DNA of 36,444 nt. Origin: DATLMR01 sp035634255. Its GTDB lineage: Bacteria > Acidobacteriota > Blastocatellia > UBA7656. Position 1 is the stretch's first letter; every line of letters begins with the position of its first letter. Positions 18,126-26,996 of this stretch are shown here, one piece after another. The notes beneath the pieces are model-generated. The model worked only from the letters and a program-made list of their open reading frames with translations. It made no database searches and was not told where the DNA came from. A program made the translations under genes and the position numbers. The stretch is from contig DASQDI010000158.1 of NCBI GenBank assembly GCA_035634255.1, positions 1 to 36,444 on the forward strand, given 5' to 3'.

Positions 18126-19940
18126 ATGACTAAACTGCGCGTGATTTGCTCGACCCTGCTGGCGGCGTTTCTGATCAATTTCGGCTTCACGCCGGCGGCT
18201 CAGACACAGGAATCCATATTCGAAACGATCAGGCGCGAGCACGAAGAGATGCTTCGGGATTCGCACCACCGGGGCCGTCGGCCCGGACAAAGCCCCGGAC
18301 AAAGCCTCGGGCAAAGCTCGGAGCAAGGCCCGGCCCGCCTGCTCTCGGAACCGAATCAGCCCATCGACGTGACGCATTACCGCCTGCGGATCAAGCTCGG
18401 ATTCGATAACCCGAAAATGATAAGCGGGAGCGTGACGATCTCCGCCACGGCTCTCTCCGCGCTCAGCAGGGTCACCGTCAACGCGAACAACAACCTCTCC
18501 GTGACCGCCCTCCGCGTTGACGGCCAGCCGAGAGACTTTGACCGCAGCAGGGCCGATCACCTGGACGTGAGCTTTCCCGAAACCCTCCCCGCCGGTCGGA
18601 CCTTCACCGTCGAAGTCGATTACCACGGGCCGCCCATTTTTTCGGGCAGTTTTGGAGTAGGGATGATGGTATCGACTCATGGGGATGCCAAGACTCCGGT
18701 GATGGCGACGCTCAGCGAGCCTTACGGGGCCCCTACGTGGTGGCCATGCATCGACACGCCGACCGACAAGGCGACGGCGGAGATCGAAGCCACCGTGCCG
18801 CAGGGATACGTGGCGGCGTCGAACGGGAGCCTTCAGAAGACCGAAGCGAACCCGGACGGCACCGAGACCTATTTCTGGCGCGAGGACTACCCCATCGCCA
18901 CTTACCTAATATCCATCTCGGCCACCAACTACGCCCGCTTCGACGACACGTACACGGCGCGCGACGGCGTGACGCAAATGCCGCTCGTCTATTACGTCTA
19001 CCCCGAGCACCTGGAGCGCGCGCGGGAGAAGTTCCCCGTCACCCGCGTGGCCATGTCCATCTTCGCGGAGTTGTTCGGGGAGTACCCGTTCCTCGGGGAG
19101 AAATACGGGATGGCCGAATTCCCATGGGGCGGGGCGATGGAGCACCAGACGATGAGTAGCATGGGCGACCGCCACGTCTCGTCGGCGAGCGCGTCCCACT
19201 CGATCATCGTGCACGAGCTTGCGCACCAGTGGTGGGGCGACCTCGTGACCATGTCTTCATGGAACGACATCTGGCTGAATGAAGGCTTCGCCACCTATTC
19301 CGAAGTGCTCTTTTTCGAGCGCTTCTTCAACGTGCCTCCCGGCGAGGTGATGGCCCAGAGCTACGACGACGGCGAGGTGAGCGGGAGGATGGGAGGGACC
19401 GTTTACGCGGAGGACGAGTCGGACCCGTTCGACGACACGGGCGCGATCTACACGAAAGGCGCGTGGGTCCTCCACATGCTGCGGCGCATCCTCGGCGACG
19501 AGGCGTTCTTCGAAGCGTTGAAGGATTATGGCCGACGCTATTCGTTCGGCAACGCTTCGACGAGAGATTTCCAGCAGGTTTGCGAGGAGCATTATGGCCA
19601 GTCGCTCGACTGGTTCTTCCAGCAATGGCTGTTCGCCCACTCGCGCCCGATCTATAAGGTCACGTCGAGCATCGGCCCTCGGAGCAGCTCGGGCGATTAC
19701 AGGATCAAGCTCACCGTGAAGCAGACGCAGACGCACAGCATACCGGGCCGGGGCCAGGAGCCCGCGAACTTCTACTTCATGCCGCTTGATGTCCAGATCC
19801 ATTACGCGGACGGTAGCAGCGAAACCCGCGTGGTATTCAATAACACCCGAAAGCAGAAATTTTCTTTCACCGTACCGAAGCAGCCGGTGCGAATCGGTTT
19901 CGATGAGCAGAACTGGGTGCTGAAGAAAATCAAAGGATAA
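18126..19940 (+). CDS. M1-family metallo-aminopeptidase, secreted
   Basis: A 604-residue exported zinc aminopeptidase; residues 1-27 form a signal peptide. The exopeptidase signature is GGAMEHQ (335-341, a variant of GAMEN), and the zinc site is HELAH (His363, Glu364, His367) with Glu386 in NEGFA. M1 enzymes release N-terminal amino acids from peptides. Residues 54-69 are a low-complexity Gly-Gln-Ser linker encoded by four 12-bp repeats (18284-18331). The length fits M1 enzymes lacking the ERAP-like C-terminal domain. The start at 18126 has GGAGGAA upstream. It lies between the CocE gene and the S9 gene, whose ATG overlaps its stop codon. Confidence 0.93.
   Translation: MTKLRVICSTLLAAFLINFGFTPAAQTQESIFETIRREHEEMLRDSHHRGRRPGQSPGQSLGQSSEQGPARLLSEPNQPIDVTHYRLRIKLGFDNPKMISGSVTISATALSALSRVTVNANNNLSVTALRVDGQPRDFDRSRADHLDVSFPETLPAGRTFTVEVDYHGPPIFSGSFGVGMMVSTHGDAKTPVMATLSEPYGAPTWWPCIDTPTDKATAEIEATVPQGYVAASNGSLQKTEANPDGTETYFWREDYPIATYLISISATNYARFDDTYTARDGVTQMPLVYYVYPEHLERAREKFPVTRVAMSIFAELFGEYPFLGEKYGMAEFPWGGAMEHQTMSSMGDRHVSSASASHSIIVHELAHQWWGDLVTMSSWNDIWLNEGFATYSEVLFFERFFNVPPGEVMAQSYDDGEVSGRMGGTVYAEDESDPFDDTGAIYTKGAWVLHMLRRILGDEAFFEALKDYGRRYSFGNASTRDFQQVCEEHYGQSLDWFFQQWLFAHSRPIYKVTSSIGPRSSSGDYRIKLTVKQTQTHSIPGRGQEPANFYFMPLDVQIHYADGSSETRVVFNNTRKQKFSFTVPKQPVRIGFDEQNWVLKKIKG
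18284..18331 (+). repeat. Four 12-bp tandem units in the M1 gene
   Basis: Four near-identical 12-bp units, each starting CGG or GGA and containing CAAAG or CAAGG, encode the GQS-rich linker between signal peptide and catalytic part. In-frame gain or loss of units would alter linker length only. Confidence 0.75.
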
Positions 19941-21883
19941 TGATGAGTGAATCACAGGCGAGACCTTATGGCTCGTGGAAATCTCCGATAACTTCGGACG
20001 TGATAGTCGCGGGGGTGGTTAGGCTGAGCGAGCCGACCCCGTCGGGGAGCGACACGTTCTGGGTAGAGAGCCGCCCCTCCGAACAGGGGAGGAACGTGCT
20101 GGTGAGAAGGACCCCCGACGGGCGGGTCGCCGACGTGACGCCCGCGCCTTTCAACGTCCGGACGACCGTGCACGAGTACGGGGGCGGCGCGTTCATCATC
20201 GACCGGTCGCGCGTCTACTTCTCAAACTACTCGGACCAGAAGCTCTACGTTCAGGAGATCGGGTCGGAGCCGAAGCCGCTCACACACTCGGAGCACATGC
20301 GGTACGCCGACGGGGTGATCGACCGGCGGAACAACCGGATCATCTGCGTGCGCGAAGACCACACGACGAGCGACACGAATGCCATGAACACGCTCGCGGG
20401 CGTCGACCTCGAAACGGGGGACGAAGCGGTGCTCGTCTCGGGGAACGATTTTTACTCCTCCCCGCGCCTGAGCCCCGACGGAGGCCGCCTCGCCTGGCTC
20501 ACGTGGGACCACCCGAACATGCCGTGGGACGGGTCGGAACTGTGGGTCGCGGAAGTTAAAGAGGATGGCTCGCTCGGCCATCGCGAGCGCGTGGCGGGCG
20601 GGCCGGACGAGTCGATAGCTCAGCCCGAATGGTCGCCCGAAGGCGATCTCTGTTTCATCTCCGACCGCACGGGCTGGTGGAACATCTACGAGATGCGCGG
20701 GGGGAAGACAGAGCCGGTCTGCGAGAAAGACTCGGAGTTCGCGCGGCCGCAGTGGGTCTTCCGCATGTCGTCTTACACGGTGCAGGCGGGGCGCATAATC
20801 TGCGTCTTCAACGAGAGGGGCCGGTGGCAGGTCGCGAAGATCGACCGGGAGACGAGGCGTTTGGAGCGGGTCGAGACCCCTTACACCGAGATCGCTTACG
20901 TGCAGGCGGAGGGCGACCGCGTTGTCTTTCTCGGGGGCGCGCCATCCGAATCTGCGGTGATCGCTCAGCTCGACCTCTCGGCCCGGCGGGTCGAAGCGCT
21001 CAGGCAGTCATCTTCGATTAAGATAGACGCGGAGTACCTGTCGGTGCCGGAGGCGATAGAGTTCCCCACCGAGAACGGGCTGACGGCGCACGCTTTCTAT
21101 TACGCCCCCGCAAACCCCGGCTTCGCCGCGCCCGAGGGGGAGCGCCCGCCCCTTCTGGTCATCAGTCACGGCGGGCCGACCAGCTCCGCCTCGACCACGC
21201 TTGAGCCGATGATTCAATACTGGACCAGCCGCGGCATAGCCGTGCTCGACGTGAATTACGGAGGCAGCTCGGGCTACGGCCGCGAGTACCGCCGCAGGCT
21301 GAATGGCAACTGGGGCGTTGTCGACGTGGACGATTGCATAAACGGCGCGAGGTACCTGGTCGAGCGGGGGCTGGCCGACCGCGACCGCCTGATCATCCGA
21401 GGGGGCAGCGCGGGCGGCTACACCACTCTGGCCGCACTGACCTTCCACGACTTCTTCAAGGCGGGCGCGAGCTACTACGGCATCAGCGACCTCGAAGCCC
21501 TGGAAGTGGACAGCCACAAATTCGAGGCCCGGTACAACAACAGCCTCATCGGCCCTTACCCCGAGCAGCGCGACCTGTATCGCGCCCGCTCGCCCATCCA
21601 CTTCACGGAGAGGCTTTCGTGCCCGCTCATTATATTTCAGGGGCTCGAAGATAAAGTAGTGCCGCCGAACCAGGCGGAAAAGATGTTTGAGGCCGTGCGC
21701 GCGAAGGGGCTGCCCGTGGCTTACGTGCCCTTCGAGGGCGAGCAGCACGGCTTCCGCAAGGCCGAAAACATCAAGCGCGCGCTCGATGGCGAGTTGTATT
21801 TCTACTCCCGCGTCTTCGGCTTCGAGGCCGACGTGGAGCCCGACGAATACGTCACCTCTCGGATGCTGAACTTCCCCGATTGA
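19940..21883 (+). CDS. S9-family (prolyl-oligopeptidase-like) peptidase
   Basis: A 647-residue protein. Residues about 20-360 are a beta-propeller (TolB/WD-like repeats) and residues about 370-647 an alpha/beta hydrolase. Catalytic triad: Ser490 in RGGSAGGY, Asp571 in GLEDKVVPP, His603 in GEQHGF. This is the dipeptidyl-peptidase IV/acylaminoacyl-peptidase type, which cleaves short peptides. No signal peptide is seen, so it probably acts in the cytoplasm on peptides imported after the secreted CocE and M1 enzymes have acted (inference). Its ATG overlaps the M1 stop (TAATG), indicating translational coupling; a second Met three bases later is equally possible as start. Confidence 0.93.
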   Translation: MMSESQARPYGSWKSPITSDVIVAGVVRLSEPTPSGSDTFWVESRPSEQGRNVLVRRTPDGRVADVTPAPFNVRTTVHEYGGGAFIIDRSRVYFSNYSDQKLYVQEIGSEPKPLTHSEHMRYADGVIDRRNNRIICVREDHTTSDTNAMNTLAGVDLETGDEAVLVSGNDFYSSPRLSPDGGRLAWLTWDHPNMPWDGSELWVAEVKEDGSLGHRERVAGGPDESIAQPEWSPEGDLCFISDRTGWWNIYEMRGGKTEPVCEKDSEFARPQWVFRMSSYTVQAGRIICVFNERGRWQVAKIDRETRRLERVETPYTEIAYVQAEGDRVVFLGGAPSESAVIAQLDLSARRVEALRQSSSIKIDAEYLSVPEAIEFPTENGLTAHAFYYAPANPGFAAPEGERPPLLVISHGGPTSSASTTLEPMIQYWTSRGIAVLDVNYGGSSGYGREYRRRLNGNWGVVDVDDCINGARYLVERGLADRDRLIIRGGSAGGYTTLAALTFHDFFKAGASYYGISDLEALEVDSHKFEARYNNSLIGPYPEQRDLYRARSPIHFTERLSCPLIIFQGLEDKVVPPNQAEKMFEAVRAKGLPVAYVPFEGEQHGFRKAENIKRALDGELYFYSRVFGFEADVEPDEYVTSRMLNFPD

Positions 21884-21908
21884 TTCTGAACGCCCGCGGC
21901 TAACCTCC

Positions 21909-21952
21909 GAGCGGACGGTGGGGTCACATTACACCCGGCCCACCATCCGCTC
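21909..21952 (+). terminator. Hairpin after the peptidase operon
   Basis: A 14-bp stem with one mismatch (21909-21922 with 21939-21952) and a 16-base loop lies 26 bases after the S9 stop. No T-tract follows, so it may be a Rho-type or weak terminator, or protect the mRNA 3' end. Confidence 0.45.
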
Positions 21953-21987
21953 GATCTTCAATACTTCCCCCGCGACAGAAAGCTCAT

Positions 21988-21993
21988 TATAAT
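21988..21993 (+). promoter_or_regulatory. -10 element upstream of the hydroxylase operon
   Basis: A perfect TATAAT is placed 35 bases before the ATG at 22029, with AGGAAGG as ribosome-binding site between. The -35 region 17 bases upstream (TTCCCC, 21965-21970) is poor, so the promoter may need an activator or be weak. Confidence 0.45.
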
Positions 21994-22028
21994 ACCGGCG
22001 GCCCACTCACATCACAGGAAGGTCTAAT

Positions 22029-22772
22029 ATGGTGGTACTTCTCGTCGTTCTGGCCGTTGCGCTCGTGATGATCGTGATCGAGGCCGCGCGGCCGGGCAGG
22101 TCATGGCCGCGGGTGAAAGGCTGGTGGACGCGCGCGGCCCTGCTCAACGGATTTCAGGCGGGCTCGGTCTTTCTTGCGGGGGTGGCATGGGATGGCTGGA
22201 TGTCGCGGAACCGTTTGTGGTCGGCCGACGGGCTGGGCGTCACGGGCGGGGCGGTTCTCGGTTATTTAGTCATCACCTTTGTTTATTACTGGTGGCACCG
22301 CTGGCGTCACGAAGTGCCGTTCCTCTGGCGGTGGTTTCATCAGGTGCATCACAGCCCGCAGCGCATAGAGATAATCACCAGCTTTTACAAGCACCCTTTC
22401 GAGCTGATCGCCAACAGCCTGCTCTCAAGCGCGGTCCTCTACCTGCTCGTGGGAGTCGGCCCGCGGGCGGCGACCGGGGCGGTCCTGCTGAGCGGGCTCG
22501 CGGAGCTTTTCTATCACTGGAACGTGAAGACTCCTCACTGGCTCGGCTACGTGGTGCAGAGGCCCGAGAGCCATTGCGTCCATCACCAGCAGAACCTCCA
22601 CTGGAATAACTTCGCGGACCTGCCGCTGTGGGACATGATGTTCGGCACGTTTCAGAATCCGAAAAGGTGGGAGGCGGCCTGCGGGATGGGGGAGGAGACG
22701 GAGCGCAACCTGAGAGACATGCTTGCGGGCGTGGACATGAGACGCCGCGGCCGCGCGAGAGCCTCCGCATGA
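22029..22772 (+). CDS. Fatty-acid-hydroxylase/sterol-desaturase-type membrane protein
   Basis: A 247-residue membrane protein with hydrophobic segments near residues 2-19, 42-55, 72-90, 128-143 and 147-162. It carries the di-iron histidine motifs of the superfamily: HRWRH (90-94), HQVHH (104-108), further His163 and His170, and HCVHH (182-186) with His191. Members use oxygen to hydroxylate or desaturate lipids (sterols, fatty acids, carotenoids). The lipid substrate is unknown. Its TGA overlaps the ATG of the next gene, which points to a joint role with the small anchored protein and the HTTM-DCC protein. Confidence 0.9.
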   Translation: MVVLLVVLAVALVMIVIEAARPGRSWPRVKGWWTRAALLNGFQAGSVFLAGVAWDGWMSRNRLWSADGLGVTGGAVLGYLVITFVYYWWHRWRHEVPFLWRWFHQVHHSPQRIEIITSFYKHPFELIANSLLSSAVLYLLVGVGPRAATGAVLLSGLAELFYHWNVKTPHWLGYVVQRPESHCVHHQQNLHWNNFADLPLWDMMFGTFQNPKRWEAACGMGEETERNLRDMLAGVDMRRRGRARASA

Positions 22773-23281
22773 ATAACGAAGAGGGCAAGCGCACCGGGAT
22801 GGCCGCGCTGGTCTTACTGCTCGTCGGCCTGATGCAGATGGCGGGCGACCTGCTGAACGTGCCCGCGCTCAAGGGGGTGGGCGCGGCGACGGTGGCTTCG
22901 CCCGCGCCCAAGGTCTTCTCTTCGGTCGCGGGGCTTGAGACTTATTCGACCCGCTTCTTCATCGAATGGACCGGCACCGACGGCGCGGAGCACTCTCTTG
23001 AGCTGACCCCCGAAGTCTACGCGCGGATCGAAGGCCCATACAACAGGCGCAACGTCTACGGGGCCGCGATGGCTTACGGCCCGGTCCTGTCGACGGACCC
23101 GAGGGCGCAGTCGATGTTCAACTCCGTGAGCGGGCATGCGATGTGCGGGGAGGCCCCTCTGCTGCGCGAGCTCGGCATTAATCCCGCGACCGTCGAGGGC
23201 CGCGTGCGCGTGCGGTACGAGCCCCTGCCCGGCACGAACATGGGCGACCTGCCGCGCCTGCTGGAGGCCCCATGTCGATAA
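22769..23281 (+). CDS. Small membrane-anchored protein of unknown function
   Basis: A 170-residue protein with one hydrophobic segment (residues about 11-30) that could be an uncleaved anchor or a signal peptide, and a mainly extracytoplasmic remainder with two Cys (147-169 region excluded one near 127). I do not recognise a family. It overlaps the hydroxylase gene by four bases (ATGA) and the HTTM-DCC gene by ten bases, so the three are translationally coupled. By position it may be a partner subunit of the HTTM-type membrane protein (inference). Confidence 0.7.
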   Translation: MNNEEGKRTGMAALVLLLVGLMQMAGDLLNVPALKGVGAATVASPAPKVFSSVAGLETYSTRFFIEWTGTDGAEHSLELTPEVYARIEGPYNRRNVYGAAMAYGPVLSTDPRAQSMFNSVSGHAMCGEAPLLRELGINPATVEGRVRVRYEPLPGTNMGDLPRLLEAPCR

Positions 23282-24519
23282 CGAATGGCTGGACGGGCGG
23301 CCAGTACAGCCTCTTTCGGGCGATATTCGGGGCATACCTGTTCGTCCACTTCGTTCAGCTCGCGCCGTGGGGCGCGGAGTTATTCGGGAATCGCGGGGTG
23401 ATTCCCGACTCGTCTTCGAGCCCCCTGATCCACCTCTTCCCCAACGTGCTGGCGCTGTGGGACTCGCCCGCATTCGTGACGGGGCTTCTGATCTTCGCGG
23501 CCCTCCTGAGCGTAGCCTTCACGGTCGGCTTTTATGACCGCGCGGCGGCCATCGGGGTGTGGTACGTCTGGGCCTGTATTTTCGGGCGCAATCCGCTCAT
23601 CTCGAACCCCGGCCTGCCTTACGTAGGATTACTGCTGCTGGCCCATGCCTGCCTGCCGCGCGCGCCTTACGGGTCGTGGGAGAGGCGAGGCGACCCGGAC
23701 CCCGGCACCGGCTGGCGAATGCCGGGCTCGATTTACGCGGTCGTCTGGATTCTGATGGCGCTAGGCTACACCTACAGCGGCTACACGAAACTCGTGAGCC
23801 CGTCGTGGGTCGATGGCACGGCGATGGCGCGAGTCCTCGCGAACCCTCTGGCGAGGCCGGGAGCCTTGAACGAGGCGGTCCTCGCCATGCCCGACATCTT
23901 CCTGAAGCTCGTGACGTGGGGAGGGCTGGCGCTTGAGCTGGCCTTCGCACCACTCGCTTTGTGGAGGCGCACGAGGCCGTTCGTCTGGCTCGCGATGCTC
24001 GGCATGCATCTTGGCTTAATCACCCTGATTGACTTCGCGGACTTGAGTCTGGGGATGGTGATGCTGCACCTGTTCACCTTTGACCCCGGATGGGTTCGGC
24101 CACTCAGGGCAGGCGTGACCGAGATGATCTTTTATGATGGCAACTGCGGGCTGTGCCATCGCGCGATCCGCTTCGTCCTCGCCGAAGACCGCACGGGCAA
24201 GGCATTCCGGTTCGCGCCGCTCGACAGCGACTCGTTTCGGGCAGCCGTCCCCGAAGAAGTCAGGGCCGGGTTGCCGAACAGCGTTATTGTCCGCGATGCC
24301 CGGGGCAACCTGCTCTCGCGCTCTGCCGGAGTGATCCACGTAATGCGCAGGCTCGGGGGCGTGTGGAGGCTGCTCGCGGCCGTCATGTCCGTCATCCCTT
24401 CCGGCCTCCGAGACATTGTTTATGATTTCATAGCCGGCATTCGATACCGGCTCTTCAGCGCCCCAAAAGAAGCCTGCCCGATCATGCCGAAACACCTGCG
24501 CGAGAGGTTCGATTATTAA
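23272..24519 (+). CDS. HTTM-type membrane protein fused to a DCC thiol-disulfide domain
   Basis: A 415-residue protein. Residues about 1-275 form a multi-helix membrane domain resembling HTTM/vitamin-K-gamma-carboxylase-like proteins, with helices near 14-32, 68-86, 92-104, 114-128, 154-172, 211-230 and 238-270. Residues about 283-410 are a DCC (DUF393) domain beginning IFYDGNCGLCHRAIRFV, whose D-x-x-C-x-x-C motif (Asp289, Cys292, Cys295) is the presumed redox site. DCC domains are thioredoxin-like; HTTM domains are poorly characterised membrane domains. The fusion suggests membrane redox chemistry coupled to the upstream hydroxylase. The upstream small gene overlaps this start by ten bases. 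Confidence 0.8.
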   Translation: MSITNGWTGGQYSLFRAIFGAYLFVHFVQLAPWGAELFGNRGVIPDSSSSPLIHLFPNVLALWDSPAFVTGLLIFAALLSVAFTVGFYDRAAAIGVWYVWACIFGRNPLISNPGLPYVGLLLLAHACLPRAPYGSWERRGDPDPGTGWRMPGSIYAVVWILMALGYTYSGYTKLVSPSWVDGTAMARVLANPLARPGALNEAVLAMPDIFLKLVTWGGLALELAFAPLALWRRTRPFVWLAMLGMHLGLITLIDFADLSLGMVMLHLFTFDPGWVRPLRAGVTEMIFYDGNCGLCHRAIRFVLAEDRTGKAFRFAPLDSDSFRAAVPEEVRAGLPNSVIVRDARGNLLSRSAGVIHVMRRLGGVWRLLAAVMSVIPSGLRDIVYDFIAGIRYRLFSAPKEACPIMPKHLRERFDY

Positions 24520-24905
24520 GGGTTCTTAATTGAAGCCAAGGCCGGGGGGCTGAATCAATCTGTTAGGGGCAGGGGCAAACCTAACCCCTCACTTCGATCA
24601 AGAGCAGGCCGTAAGTAGCCCGCTGAGTCAGGTAGCAGACCGCCTTGAGCAGGAGCAAGCATTGAATGCGGGCATCGCCAAAATGCCGAGGTTTACCGCG
24701 CCTTCCTGTCCGGGAGTGGTTAAGCCAGGACCCAATAGACGCACCATCGAACCGGAAAGTGAGGCCGGTGAATATTCAGTTAGGTCTTGATAGGAAGTAG
24801 CCTGAGGTACTACTGTCGGCGCGATCAACAGTCGCCTGTAGGCAAATACATAGTCACCAACCAAAACTCAAGGAGTGCTCTAACGGAGCAAGAAAGGAGC
24901 CACCC
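24520..24905. other. Structured, compositionally shifted spacer
   Basis: No convincing protein gene in these 386 bases; a minus-strand reading of 78 codons at 24628-24864 has no ribosome-binding site or recognisable motif. Several local stems are visible: 24562-24567 with 24580-24585, 24618-24623 with 24668-24673, 24751-24755 with 24765-24769, and 24796-24800 with 24810-24814. It could encode a structured RNA, be a long 5' leader of the TPR gene, or be a mobile-element remnant. No flanking direct repeats were found. Confidence 0.3.
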
Positions 24906-26219
24906 ATGTTTTCTAAACTGAAGAACATAGCAAAAGATAAGGGCGAAGAATTGAAAGGCAAAGCCAAAGACAAGAGTGAAGAAATGATTGAAGAACACAT
25001 CCCGAAGATAAAGGTGCTGCTCAAAGAAAAGGTTGGCATCAAAGCAAAAGACGCCTTTGAAAATGATGAATTGATGACTAAGGCTCTGAGCCGTGTTTAC
25101 GACTTGCTCATAATTTCACATCCAACTATACGTTTCTTCATCAAGCGAGAAAAACTCATTAGCTTCGGCTTAAGTAATCGTAACAGATTAATTGACTGGC
25201 GTGACACAAGGTCACTGCCTCCCCTTACCGAGCCACAGCCCGGAGAGAGCGAAAGTCAAAATATAGAGCAAGATGCTTCGGGCATGACCTTTAACCCGCC
25301 ACAAGATTTCATGGACTTTGAAAAAGCCCGAATCTACTTGGGCACACGCACGCCCGAACAAGTAGCAATAGAATCGCGCAAGTGGGGATGTAGCCTTACG
25401 GACATCTTGGCGGTAGCAGATGTGTTATCAATGGCCCTGCAAGCAGATGACCATGCAATCGCACTTTATAAAGAAGGGTTGAGGGAATTGAGCGAACATC
25501 CTGAAAAGAGTGACCCTGATACAAATATTGCTTTCGCATACGCCAGTCTCGGCCAAGTGCTCATAAGAAGGAACCGAATCGAAGAGGCCATTGATGCTCT
25601 TTACGAGGCCGTCAGATCAGGGAGCGACCACTCACATATAAAAACACTGCTGGCCTTGAATCTTCAGAATACCGGGCGCTCGCAAGAAGCCTATCAACTC
25701 ATTGAGGAGGTATTCAGTTATCCACAGGCAAAACTTTCGGAGGAGCTTTCTCCTCAATTTTTAGAAAAGGCTAAAGAGTTACGAAATTTCCTTACGGCAA
25801 GGCACAGATCGCAAAACAGCCCGGACTCAGAAGAGGAGAGACCCATGCCAAGAGATTATATACGAGAAGCTACGAGTACCATCTTCGGCGACAAGGTTCC
25901 GCTCGCGGAGCTTCTTGAAACCGAGCCTGGCCAAGTCGTAGGGAACCTTCTTCGCGCCCTAAATTATGAAGAAGGATTACCGAGTACGATCATTAGAAAG
26001 GGAGCTGCATACGCGCTCGGACAAATAGGCTATGAGGGAACGCTGGATGACCTCAGAGAACGCTATGGAAGAGAACAAGCGCCAGGAGTGAAAGACGCCC
26101 TCGTTGCATCAATGACAGCCATTAAGTTAGCTCCCGATGGAGAGGGCCATTCTCAATTGGAGCGCCGCCAGATTATCGAAGACGTATACAATGGCCGACG
26201 GCCTGCGGACTGGATATGA
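24906..26219 (+). CDS. TPR/HEAT-like repeat protein of foreign composition
   Basis: A 437-residue soluble protein I cannot assign to a family. Residues 1-50 are a highly charged Lys/Glu-rich helix; residues about 165-300 look like tetratricopeptide repeats (for example DDHAIALYKEGLREL and NRIEEAIDALYEAV); residues about 345-408 resemble HEAT-like repeats (KGAAYALGQIGYEGTLDDL). Such repeats bind proteins. No signal peptide or catalytic motif is seen. A strong AAAGGAG precedes the ATG. The gene is clearly AT-richer than its neighbours: 24901-24960 has 23 of 60 G+C, against 41 of 60 at 24181-24240. It is therefore probably acquired by transfer. Confidence 0.8.
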   Translation: MFSKLKNIAKDKGEELKGKAKDKSEEMIEEHIPKIKVLLKEKVGIKAKDAFENDELMTKALSRVYDLLIISHPTIRFFIKREKLISFGLSNRNRLIDWRDTRSLPPLTEPQPGESESQNIEQDASGMTFNPPQDFMDFEKARIYLGTRTPEQVAIESRKWGCSLTDILAVADVLSMALQADDHAIALYKEGLRELSEHPEKSDPDTNIAFAYASLGQVLIRRNRIEEAIDALYEAVRSGSDHSHIKTLLALNLQNTGRSQEAYQLIEEVFSYPQAKLSEELSPQFLEKAKELRNFLTARHRSQNSPDSEEERPMPRDYIREATSTIFGDKVPLAELLETEPGQVVGNLLRALNYEEGLPSTIIRKGAAYALGQIGYEGTLDDLRERYGREQAPGVKDALVASMTAIKLAPDGEGHSQLERRQIIEDVYNGRRPADWI

Positions 26220-26243
26220 GCTTAGATGAGTCGAATCCCGCAG

Positions 26244-26276
26244 AAATAAAAAAGGAGGGGCAGTTGGTGCCCCTCC
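26244..26276 (-). terminator. Rho-independent terminator for the minus-strand gene at 26334
   Basis: A perfect 9-bp stem (26254-26262 with 26268-26276) with a 5-base loop is preceded on the plus strand by AATAAAAAA. Read on the minus strand this gives a hairpin followed by TTTTTTATT, a textbook terminator 58 bases after the stop of the small secreted protein gene. It also separates that gene from the converging TPR gene. Confidence 0.9.
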
Positions 26277-26333
26277 GTTGAGTGTTCTTGCTAGGGAACT
26301 ATCGACGCTCAATCGATACTCGTTGAATAGAAC

Positions 26334-26783
26334 CTACTGCTGGCGGCCCGTCAGGGTGACGGTCGCCGGCCCCGCGCTGGCCGCGCGGGCCTCCTCGCTC
26401 TCGGCCTCGCGCTGGAGGCGGGCCTTCGGGACCGCGCGCCCGACATCGACTCCCGGCGTCCACACCTGGGAGAGAAAATACCTGTCGCCGTATTGCTTGA
26501 AGACCACCCTTGCTCCCTTCCGGACCGAGCTGCTCTGGACCGGGTTGGTCAGAGTTATGTACGCGGACCGCCCGTCCGCGCTCCGGATCAGCAACGCCTG
26601 CGTGCGCCCGGTCGAGATGTTCCTGACCGAATACTCGCCCGCCGCGAGCGTCTTGTCCCCGACTATGAAATTGAAGGGAACGTCGACGACCACCTTTTCG
26701 GGAGACTGCGCGAGCGCCGAGCCCGCCGCCGCTGTTATTAATAGACCGGCCATGATGAATGCTCTAAAGAATTGCTTTCTCAT
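26334..26783 (-). CDS. Small secreted protein, acidobacterial 'VDVPFNFIVGD' type
   Basis: A 149-residue exported protein; signal peptide about residues 1-25 (ending ALAQS). The mature part opens with VVVDVPFNFIVGDKTLAAGEYSVR, a pattern that I know as frequent in uncharacterised acidobacterial secreted proteins, followed by beta-strand-rich sequence and a charged Ala/Glu-rich C terminus. No catalytic motif is visible; function unknown. AAGGAG lies six bases before the ATG. It is a single gene with its own terminator downstream. Confidence 0.8.
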   Translation of the reverse strand: MRKQFFRAFIMAGLLITAAAGSALAQSPEKVVVDVPFNFIVGDKTLAAGEYSVRNISTGRTQALLIRSADGRSAYITLTNPVQSSSVRKGARVVFKQYGDRYFLSQVWTPGVDVGRAVPKARLQREAESEEARAASAGPATVTLTGRQQ

Positions 26784-26996
26784 AATCTCTCCTTAAACTC
26801 TCCAATCCAGTAATAAAACTCGTCGAGGCAGGAACCCGCGGGATCGATCTCCTCGTCGCTGTTCAATGCCTGCCTACACTATGGACAATACGGGAGGATC
26901 GGATTACAAGTCGTTTCAAACCCTGAAACCGGCGGTGATAAGTTCTTACAAACTCTTACATCGGGCTATATCCTGTTTTAAGAAGGGTTTAAAGCA

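Noticed and set aside
24628..24864. 78-codon minus-strand reading in the AT-shifted spacer
   Set aside because: No ribosome-binding site or known motif; overlapping stems suggest non-coding sequence.
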